In this document: positions 56,442 through 64,000 of the stretch, piece after piece
How positions within the stretch are numbered: position 1 is the first letter of the stretch
How the letters are laid out: each line of letters starts with the position of its first letter
Source of the DNA: Bretschneidera sinensis
Lineage: Eukaryota > Streptophyta > Magnoliopsida > Brassicales > Akaniaceae
Reading direction: 5' to 3'
Assembly (NCBI GenBank): GCA_023935145.1
Contig: JALCZK010000215.1
Span: 25,430-89,429, forward strand
Length of the DNA stretch: 64,000 nt
Made by a program: the position numbers and the translations under genes
Notes under the pieces: generated by a model
The model's database searches: none
The model's input: only the letters and a program-made list of their open reading frames with translations
Told to the model about the DNA's origin: nothing

Positions 56442-56751
56442 TCCCCTTTTTACCCCTACTTTTTTCTTGAGCCACTTTAGCAATCAAGCGCGCCTCCGCA
56501 GTCAAGCGATCGTTACTACCGACAAGGGACTGGTCATGGGCGAAAATGTACCGGATTGCCTCGCGCCGTAGCGGGATCGGTTTACCCTATTATGCTCCGC
56601 TTTTTCAGGGACAAAATCTTGTGCGTCGAAGGTTTCCTGGTCTTTTCTCAACCGGAGTTGTCGTTTTCGGAGGTGGGGGACCACTGGGAAGTCCTCGTGT
56701 GCGTCGGTCGAAGTCCACCTGCTTATATTCAGAGACCACCCATCACCTGAC

Positions 56752-56848
56752 GGGTACCGGATCCCATCAGAACTCCGCAGTTAAGCGTGCTTGGGCGAGA
56801 GTAGTACTAGGATGGGTGACCTCCTGGGAAGTCCTCGTGTTGCCACCC
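56752..56848 (+). rRNA. 5S rRNA gene, short class
   Basis: Copy 138, distal T7. Confidence 0.88.
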
Positions 56849-57158
56849 TCCCCTTTTTACCCCTATTTTTTTCTTGAGCCACTTTAGCAATCAAGCGCGC
56901 CTCCGCAGTCAAGCGATCGTTACTACCGACAAGGGACTGGTCATGGGCGAAAATGTACCGGATTGCCTCGCGCCGTAGCGGGATCGGTTTACCCTATTAT
57001 GCTCCGCTTTTTCAGGGACAAAATCTTGTGCGTCGAAGGTTTCCTGGTCTTTTCTCAACCGGAGTTGTCGTTTTCGGAGGTGGGGGACCACTGGGAAGTC
57101 CTCGTGTGCGTCGGTCGAAGTCCACCTGCTTATATTCAGAGACCACCCATCACCTGAC

Positions 57159-57255
57159 GGGTACCGGATCCCATCAGAACCCCGCAGTTAAGCGTGCTTG
57201 GGCGAGAGTAGTACTAGGATGGGTGACCTCCTGGGAAGTCCTCGTGTTGCCACCC
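57159..57255 (+). rRNA. 5S rRNA gene, short class with T45C
   Basis: Copy 139, distal T6. Confidence 0.88.
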
Positions 57256-57565
57256 TCCCCTTTTTACCCCTACTTTTTTCTTGAGCCACTTTAGCAATCA
57301 AGCGCGCCTCCGCAGTCAAGCGATCGTTACTACCGACAAGGGACTGGTCATGGGCGAAAATGTACCGGATTGCCTCGCGCCGTAGCGGGATCGGTTTACC
57401 CTATTATGCTCCGCTTTTTCAGGGACAAAATCTTGTGCGTCGAAGGTTTCCTGGTCTTTTCTCAACCGGAGGTTGTCGTTTTCGGAGGTGGGGGACCACT
57501 GGGAAGTCCTCGTGTGCGTCGGTCGAAGTCCACCTGCTTATATTCAGAGACCACCATCACCGGAC

Positions 57566-57684
57566 GGGTGCGATCATACCAGCACTAAAGCACCGGATCC
57601 CGTCAGAACTCCGCACATAAGCGTGGTTGGGCGAGAGTAGTACAAGGATGGGTGACCTCCTGGGAAGTCCTCGTGTTGTACCCC
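57566..57684 (+). rRNA. 5S rRNA gene, full-length class L2
   Basis: Copy 140; one extra G upstream (CCGGAGGTTG, about 57471). Confidence 0.94.
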
Positions 57685-57995
57685 TCCCCTTTTTACCCCC
57701 GTTTTTTTCTTGAGCCACTTTAGCAAACAAGCGTACCTCCGCAGTCAAGCGATCGTTACTACCGACAAGGGACTGGTCATGGGCGAAAATGTACCGGATT
57801 GCCTCGCGCCGTAGCGGGATCGTTTACCCTATTATGCTCCGCTTTTTCAGGGACAAAATCTTGTGCGTCGAAGGTTTCCTGGTCTTTTCTCAACCTGGAG
57901 TTGTCGTTTTTCGGAGGTGGGGGACCACTGGGAAGTCCTCGTATGCGTCGGTCGAAGTCCACCTGCTTATATTCAGAGACCACCCATCACCTGAC

Positions 57996-58092
57996 GGGTA
58001 CCGGATCCCATCAGAACTCCGCAGTTAAGCGTGCTTGGGCGAGAGTAGTACTAGGATGGGTGACCTCCTGGGAAGTCCTCGTGTTGCCACCC
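57996..58092 (+). rRNA. 5S rRNA gene, short class, spacer with several indels
   Basis: Copy 141, distal T7. The upstream spacer has lost a G (GATCGTTTACC, about 57822) and gained a T in CAACCTGGAG (about 57896) and a T in CGTTTTTCGG (about 57911). It also has CGTATGCG in place of CGTGTGCG. Confidence 0.86.
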
Positions 58093-58402
58093 TCCCCTTT
58101 TTACCCCTATTTTTTTCTTGAGCCACTTTAGCAATCAAGCGCGCCTCCGCAGTCAAGCGATCGTTACTACCGACAAGGGACTGGTCATGGGCGAAAATGT
58201 ACCGGATTGCCTCGCGCCGTAGCGGGATCGGTTTACCCTATTATGCTCCGCTTTTTCAGGGACAAAATCTTGTGCGTCGAAGGTTTCCTGGTCTTTTCTC
58301 AACCGGAGTTGTCGTTTTCGGAGGTGGGGGACCACTGGGAAGTCCTCGTGTGCGTCGGTCGAAGTCCACCTGCTTATATTCAGAGACCACCCATCACCTG
58401 AC

Positions 58403-58499
58403 GGGTACAGGATCCCATCAGAACTCCGCAGTTAAGCGTGCTTGGGCGAGAGTAGTACTAGGATGGGTGACCTCCTGGGAAGTCCTCGTGTTGCCACCC
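58403..58499 (+). rRNA. 5S rRNA gene, short class with C28A
   Basis: Copy 142, distal T6. GGGTACAGG replaces GGGTACCGG, destroying the GGTACC site that the deletion creates in other copies. Confidence 0.87.
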
Positions 58500-58809
58500 T
58501 CCCCTTTTTACCCCTACTTTTTTCTTGAGCCACTTTAGCAATCAAGCGCGCCTCCGCAGTCAAGCGATCGTTACTACCGACAAGGGACTGGTCATGGGCG
58601 AAAATGTACCGGATTGCCTCGCGCCGTAGCGGGATCGGTTTACCCTATTATGCTCCGCTTTTTCAGGGACAAAATCTTGTGCGTCGAAGGTTTCCTGGTC
58701 TTTTCTCAACCGGAGTTGTCGTTTTCGGAGGTGGGGGACCACTGGGAAGTCCTCGTGTGCGTCGGTCGAAGTCCACCTGCTTATATTCAGAGACCACCCA
58801 TCACCTGAC

Positions 58810-58906
58810 GGGTACCGGATCCCATCAGAACTCCGCAGTTAAGCGTGCTTGGGCGAGAGTAGTACTAGGATGGGTGACCTCCTGGGAAGTCCTCGTGTTG
58901 CCACCC
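58810..58906 (+). rRNA. 5S rRNA gene, short class
   Basis: Copy 143, distal T7. Confidence 0.88.
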
Positions 58907-59218
58907 TCCCCTTTTTACCCCTATTTTTTTCTTGAGCCACTTTAGCAATCAAGCGCGCCTCCGCAGTCAAGCGATCGTTACTACCGACAAGGGACTGGTC
59001 ATGGGCGAAAATGTACCGGATTGCCTCGCGCCGTAGCGGGATCGGTTTACCCTATTATGCTCCGCTTTTTCAGGGACAAAATCTTGTGCGTCGAAGGTTT
59101 CCTGGTCTTTTCTCAACCGGAGTTGTCGTTTTCGGAGGGTGGGGGACCACTGGGAAGTCCTCGTGTGTGCGTCGGTCGAAGTCCACCTGCTTATATTCAG
59201 AGACCACCATCACCGGAC

Positions 59219-59337
59219 GGGTGCGATCATACCAGCACTAAAGCACCGGATCCCGTCAGAACTCCGCACATAAGCGTGGTTGGGCGAGAGTAGTACTAGG
59301 ATGGGTGACCTCCTGGGAAGTCCTCGTGTTGCCACCC
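59219..59337 (+). rRNA. 5S rRNA gene, full-length class L1
   Basis: Copy 144, distal T7. Upstream it has gained one G (GGAGGGTGG) and a GT (CGTGTGTGCG), giving the longest unit, 431 bp. Confidence 0.93.
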
Positions 59338-59646
59338 TCCCCTTTTTACCCCTATTTTTTTCTTGAGCCACTTTAGCAATCAAGCGCGCCTCCGCAGTCA
59401 AGCGATCGTTACTACCGACAAGGGACTGGTCATGGGCGAAAATGTACGGATTGCCTCGCGCCGTAGCGGGATCGGTTTACCCTATTATGCTCCGCTTTTT
59501 CAGGGACAAAATCTTGTGCGTCGAAGGTTTCCTGGTCTTTTCTCAACCGGAGTTGTCGTTTTCGGAGGTGGGGGACCACTGGGAAGTCCTCGTGTGCGTC
59601 GGTCGAAGTCCACCTGCTTATATTCAGAGACCACCCATCACCTGAC

Positions 59647-59743
59647 GGGTACCGGATCCCATCAGAACTCCGCAGTTAAGCGTGCTTGGGCGAGAGTAGT
59701 ACTAGGATGGGTGACCTCCTGGGAAGTCCTCGTGTTGCCACCC
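59647..59743 (+). rRNA. 5S rRNA gene, short class
   Basis: Copy 145, distal T6. One C lost in the spacer (TGTACGGATT, about 59447). Confidence 0.87.
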
Positions 59744-60051
59744 TCCCCTTTTTACCCCTACTTTTTTCTTGAGCCACTTTAGCAATCAAGCGCGCCTCCG
59801 CAGTCAAGCGATCGTTACTACCGACAAGGGACTGGTCATGGGCGAAAATGTACCGGATTGCCTCGCGCCGTAGCGGGATCGGTTTACCCTATTATGCTCC
59901 GCTTTTTCAGGGACAAAATCTTGTGCGTCGAAGGTTTCCTGGTCTTTTCTCAACCGGAGTTGTCGTTTTCGGAGGTGGGGGACCATGGGAAGTCCTCGTG
60001 TGCGTCGGTCGAAGTCCACCTGCTTATATTCAGAGACCACCATCACCGGAC

Positions 60052-60170
60052 GGGTGCGATCATACCAGCACTAAAGCACCGGATCCCGTCAGAACTCCGC
60101 ACATAAGCGTGGTTGGGCGAGAGTAGTACAAGGATGGGTGACCTCCTGGGAAGTCCTCGTGTTGTACCCC
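60052..60170 (+). rRNA. 5S rRNA gene, full-length class L2
   Basis: Copy 146; CCATGGG upstream. Confidence 0.95.
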
Positions 60171-60480
60171 TCCCCTTTTTACCCCCGTTTTTTTCTTGAG
60201 CCACTTTAGCAAACAAGCGTACCTCCGCAGTCAAGCGATCGTTACTACCGACAAGGGACTGGTCATGGGCGAAAATGTACCGGATTGCCTCGCGCCGTAG
60301 CGGGATCGGTTTACCCTATTATGCTCCGCTTTTTCAGGGACAAAATCTTGTGCGTCGAAGGTTTCCTGGTCTTTTCTCAACCGGAGTTGTCGTTTTCGGA
60401 GGTGGGGGACCACTGGGAAGTCCTCGTGTGCGTCGGTCGAAGTCCACCTGCTTATATTCAGAGACCACCCATCACCGGAC

Positions 60481-60599
60481 GGGTGCGATCATACCAGCAC
60501 TAAAGCACCGGATCCCGTCAGAACTCCGCACATAAGCGTGGTCGGGCGAGAGTAGTACAAGGATGGGTGACCTCCTGGGAAGTCCTCGTGTTGTACCCC
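60481..60599 (+). rRNA. 5S rRNA gene, full-length class L2 with T63C
   Basis: Copy 147; hybrid leader as in copies 119 and 129. Confidence 0.95.
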
Positions 60600-60909
60600 T
60601 CCCCTTTTTACCCCCGTTTTTTTCTTGAGCCACTTTAGCAAACAAGCGTACCTCCGCAGTCAAGCGATCGTTACTACCGACAAGGGACTGGTCATGGGCG
60701 AAAATGTACCGGATTGCCTCGCGCCGTAGCGGGATCGGTTTACCCTATTATGCTCCGCTTTTTCAGGGACAAAATCTTGTGCGTCGAAGGTTTCCTGGTC
60801 TTTTCTCAACCGGAGTTGTCGTTTTCGGAGGTGGGGGACCACTGGGAAGTCCTCGTGTGCGTCGGTCGAAGTCCACCTGCTTATATTCAGAGACCACCCA
60901 TCACCTGAC

Positions 60910-61006
60910 GGGTACCGGATCCCATCAGAACTCCGCAGTTAAGCGTGCTTGGGCGAGAGTAGTACTAGGATGGGTGACCTCCTGGGAAGTCCTCGTGTTG
61001 CCACCC
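60910..61006 (+). rRNA. 5S rRNA gene, short class
   Basis: Copy 148, distal T6. One C lost just before the proximal T5 terminator (about 61008-61010). Confidence 0.87.
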
Positions 61007-61314
61007 TCCCTTTTTACCCCTACTTTTTTCTTGAGCCACTTTAGCAATCAAGCGCGCCTCCGCAGTCAAGCGATCGTTACTACCGACAAGGGACTGGTCA
61101 TGGGCGAAAATGTACCGGATTGCCTCGCGCCGTAGCGGGATCGGTTTACCCTATTATGCTCCGCTTTTTCAGGGACAAAATCTTGTGCGTCGAAGGTTTC
61201 CTGGTCTTTTCTCAACCGGAGTTGTCGTTTTCGGAGGTGGGGGACCACTGGGAAGTCCTCGTGTGCGTCGGTCGAAGTCCACCTGCTTATATTCAGAGAC
61301 CACCATCACCGGAC

Positions 61315-61433
61315 GGGTGCGATCATACCAGCACTAAAGCACCGGATCCCGTCAGAACTCCGCACATAAGCGTGGTTGGGCGAGAGTAGTACAAGGATGG
61401 GTGACCTCCTGGGAAGTCCTCGTGTTGTACCCC
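61315..61433 (+). rRNA. 5S rRNA gene, full-length class L2
   Basis: Copy 149; CCACTGGG upstream. Confidence 0.95.
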
Positions 61434-61743
61434 TCCCCTTTTTACCCCCGTTTTTTTCTTGAGCCACTTTAGCAAACAAGCGTACCTCCGCAGTCAAGCG
61501 ATCGTTACTACCGACAAGGGACTGGTCATGGGCGAAAATGTACCGGATTGCCTCGCGCCGTAGCGGGATCGGTTTACCCTATTATGCTCCGCTTTTTCAG
61601 GGACAAAATCTTGTGCGTCGAAGGTTTCCTGGTCTTTTCTCAACCGGAGTTGTCGTTTTCGGAGGTGGGGGACCACTGGGAAGTCCTCGTGTGCGTCGGT
61701 CGAAGTCCACCTGCTTATATTCAGAGACCACCCATCACCTGAC

Positions 61744-61840
61744 GGGTACCGGATCCCATCAGAACTCCGCAGTTAAGCGTGCTTGGGCGAGAGTAGTACT
61801 AGGATGGGTGACCTCCTGGGAAGTCCTCGTGTTGCCACCC
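61744..61840 (+). rRNA. 5S rRNA gene, short class
   Basis: Copy 150, distal T7. Confidence 0.88.
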
Positions 61841-62150
61841 TCCCCTTTTTACCCCTATTTTTTTCTTGAGCCACTTTAGCAATCAAGCGCGCCTCCGCAG
61901 TCAAGCGATCGTTACTACCGACAAGGGACTGGTCATGGGCGAAAATGTACCGGATTGCCTCGCGCCGTAGCGGGATCGGTTTACCCTATTATGCTCCGCT
62001 TTTTCAGGGACAAAATCTTGTGCGTCGAAGGTTTCCTGGTCTTTTCTCAACCGGAGTTGTCGTTTTCGGAGGTGGGGGACCACTGGGAAGTCCTCGTGTG
62101 CGTCGGTCGAAGTCCACCTGCTTATATTCAGAGACCACCCATCACCTGAC

Positions 62151-62246
62151 GGGTACCGGATCCCATCAGAACCCGCAGTTAAGCGTGCTTGGGCGAGAGT
62201 AGTACTAGGATGGGTGACCTCCTGGGAAGTCCTCGTGTTGCCACCC
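62151..62246 (+). rRNA. 5S rRNA gene, short class, further 1-nt deletion
   Basis: Copy 151, distal T6. AACCCGCAG is one base shorter than AACCCCGCAG of the matching T45C copies, so the gene is 96 nt. A C is also lost between the two T-runs (about 62260). Confidence 0.86.
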
Positions 62247-62555
62247 TCCCCTTTTTACCCTACTTTTTTCTTGAGCCACTTTAGCAATCAAGCGCGCCTC
62301 CGCAGTCAAGCGATCGTTACTACCGACAAGGGACTGGTCATGGGCGAAAATGTACCGGATTGCCTCGCGCCGTAGCGGGATCGGTTTACCCTATTATGCT
62401 CCGCTTTTTCAGGGACAAAATCTTGTGCGTCGAAGGTTTCCTGGTCTTTTCTCAACCGGAGTTGTCGTTTTCGGAGGTGGGGGACCACTGGGAAGTCCTC
62501 GTGTGCGTCGGTCGAAGTCCACCTGCTTATATTCAGAGACCACCCATCACCTGAC

Positions 62556-62652
62556 GGGTACCGGATCCCATCAGAACCCCGCAGTTAAGCGTGCTTGGGC
62601 GAGAGTAGTACTAGGATGGGTGACCTCCTGGGAAGTCCTCGTGTTGCCACCC
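62556..62652 (+). rRNA. 5S rRNA gene, short class with T45C
   Basis: Copy 152, distal T6. Confidence 0.88.
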
Positions 62653-62961
62653 TCCCCTTTTTACCCCTACTTTTTTCTTGAGCCACTTTAGCAATCAAGC
62701 GCGCCTCCGCAGTCAAGCGATCGTTACTACCGACAAGGGACTGGTCATGGGCGAAAATGTACCGGATTGCCTCGCGCCGTAGCGGGATCGGTTTACCCTA
62801 TTATGCTCCGCTTTTTCAGGGACAAAATCTTGTGCGTCGAAGGTTTCCTGGTCTTTTCTCAACCGGAGTTGTCGTTTTCGGAGGTGGGGGACCACTGGGA
62901 AGTCCTCGTGTGCGTCGGTCGAAGTCCACCTGCTTATATTCAGAGACCACCATCACCGGAC

Positions 62962-63080
62962 GGGTGCGATCATACCAGCACTAAAGCACCGGATCCCGTC
63001 AGAACTCCGCACATAAGCGTGGTTGGGCGAGAGTAGTACAAGGATGGGTGACCTCCTGGGAAGTCCTCGTGTTGTACCCC
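62962..63080 (+). rRNA. 5S rRNA gene, full-length class L2
   Basis: Copy 153; CCACTGGG upstream. Last full-length copy in the window. Confidence 0.95.
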
Positions 63081-63390
63081 TCCCCTTTTTACCCCCGTTT
63101 TTTTCTTGAGCCACTTTAGCAAACAAGCGTACCTCCGCAGTCAAGCGATCGTTACTACCGACAAGGGACTGGTCATGGGCGAAAATGTACCGGATTGCCT
63201 CGCGCCGTAGCGGGATCGGTTTACCCTATTATGCTCCGCTTTTTCAGGGACAAAATCTTGTGCGTCGAAGGTTTCCTGGTCTTTTCTCAACCGGAGTTGT
63301 CGTTTTCGGAGGTGGGGGACCACTGGGAAGTCCTCGTGTGCGTCGGTCGAAGTCCACCTGCTTATATTCAGAGACCACCCATCACCTGAC

Positions 63391-63487
63391 GGGTACCGGA
63401 TCCCATCAGAACTCCGCAGTTAAGCGTGCTTGGGCGAGAGTAGTACTAGGATGGGTGACCTCCTGGGAAGTCCTCGTGTTGCCACCC
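63391..63487 (+). rRNA. 5S rRNA gene, short class
   Basis: Copy 154, distal T7. Confidence 0.88.
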
Positions 63488-63797
63488 TCCCCTTTTTACC
63501 CCTATTTTTTTCTTGAGCCACTTTAGCAATCAAGCGCGCCTCCGCAGTCAAGCGATCGTTACTACCGACAAGGGACTGGTCATGGGCGAAAATGTACCGG
63601 ATTGCCTCGCGCCGTAGCGGGATCGGTTTACCCTATTATGCTCCGCTTTTTCAGGGACAAAATCTTGTGCGTCGAAGGTTTCCTGGTCTTTTCTCAACCG
63701 GAGTTGTCGTTTTCGGAGGTGGGGGACCACTGGGAAGTCCTCGTGTGCGTCGGTCGAAGTCCACCTGCTTATATTCAGAGACCACCCATCACCTGAC

Positions 63798-63894
63798 GGG
63801 TACCGGATCCCATCAGAACTCCGCAGTTAAGCGTGCTTGGGCGAGAGTAGTACTAGGATGGGTGACCTCCTGGGAAGTCCTCGTGTTGCCACCC
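63798..63894 (+). rRNA. 5S rRNA gene, short class
   Basis: Copy 155, distal T6. The spacer after it is cut by the right edge. Confidence 0.88.
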
Positions 63895-64000
63895 TCCCCT
63901 TTTTACCCCTACTTTTTTCTTGAGCCACTTTAGCAATCAAGCGCGCCTCCGCAGTCAAGCGATCGTTACTACCGACAAGGGACTGGTCATGGGCGAAAAT

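Larger units (their letters stand above)
52390..56545 (+). repeat. 10-unit block, copy 2 (4,156 bp)
   Basis: Same order and private variants as copy 1, adjacent to it. It has two single-base insertions (near 54527 and 55437). Confidence 0.88.
56546..59847 (+). repeat. Eight-unit segment between block copies 2 and 3
   Basis: Order: S, S T45C, L2, S, S, S, L1, S. Its last two units (L1, S) match 47401-48235, the lead-in to block copy 1. It holds most of the small indels of the window. Confidence 0.75.
59848..63998 (+). repeat. 10-unit block, copy 3 (about 4,151 bp, runs to the window edge)
   Basis: Same order. Single-base losses occur in the units at 60704 and 61945. Similarity to copy 1 extends upstream through the L1 and S units (47401 onward versus 59011 onward). 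Confidence 0.87.
1..64000 (+). repeat. Tandem 5S rDNA array (about 155 units, head to tail)
   Basis: The whole window is one uninterrupted array. A fixed spacer landmark (ATGTACCGG) occurs at 179, 586, 1014, 1421 and onward to 63592, with the next one starting at 63999. The step is 407 bp when the gene is short and 427-429 bp when it is full length; rare steps of 404-409 and 431 come from small indels. All genes read on +; I see no inversion, no interrupting transposon, and no 18S, 5.8S or 25S sequence. Both window edges cut inside the array, so its true length is unknown. Copies are numbered 0-155 in the entries below. 'Distal T6' or 'T7' gives the length of the second T-run downstream of each short or L1 gene. 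All L2 copies have G before a T7 run. Confidence 0.98.

Noticed and set aside
1..64000. CRISPR-like regular repeats.
   Set aside because: The repeats are about 407 bp, spacers are not unique, and each unit holds a recognisable 5S gene. This is rDNA.
1..64000. Simple centromeric or subtelomeric satellite.
   Set aside because: Each unit has 5S homology of 97-119 nt with Pol III promoter and terminator, which a generic satellite would not have.

Overview
This window is a continuous tandem array of nuclear 5S ribosomal DNA and nothing else. About 155.5 units lie head to tail, and every gene is on the + strand. The period is 404-409 bp for units carrying a shortened gene and 427-431 bp for units carrying a full-length gene. 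The 5S sequence (TATA-like element near -28, C at -1, internal A box / IE / C box, T-run terminator) is that of a land plant, most likely a flowering plant. The species cannot be named from the sequence. I find no protein gene. The open frames that recur every unit (for example 113 codons starting at 179, 1014, 1421 and so on) are read-through of spacer plus 5S sequence.

Genes fall into three classes. Positions below use the usual 120-nt plant 5S numbering. The short class (120 complete copies plus one cut by the left edge) is 97 nt. It lacks nt 5-26, which are most of the 5' strand of helix I, loop A and the 5' strand of helix II, but it keeps a canonical internal promoter. The full-length classes (35 copies) keep those 22 nt but differ from the plant consensus at A37G, G51C, T52A and C61G. 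Class L1 (17 copies) shares its 3' end and distal spacer with the short class. Class L2 (18 copies) adds T79A and has its own 3' end and downstream spacer. So no copy in the window matches a canonical plant 5S gene throughout.

Layout. 1-9.2 kb: mostly short genes with a few L1/L2, including a 3,704-bp-offset segmental duplication. 9.2-25.8 kb: L1 and short genes alternate, mostly as a 1,670-bp four-unit repeat (six copies). 25.4-44.9 kb: 48 consecutive short units with no full-length gene; from 26,176 to 44,083 they form a strict 814-bp two-unit repeat (22 copies). 44.9-64.0 kb: L2 and short genes mixed, with a 10-unit, about 4.15-kb block present three times. Small indels, mostly in homopolymers, cluster at 12.0-14.7 kb and 54.5-62.3 kb.

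As a system, each unit carries a Pol III promoter and terminator, and several scales of nested repeats record unequal exchange and gene conversion. The most unusual point is that the array is dominated by a 22-nt-deleted 5S gene with intact internal control elements, while the full-length copies carry changes in the A-box region. Whether the short genes are silent pseudogenes or give a 97-nt 5S-like RNA cannot be told from sequence.
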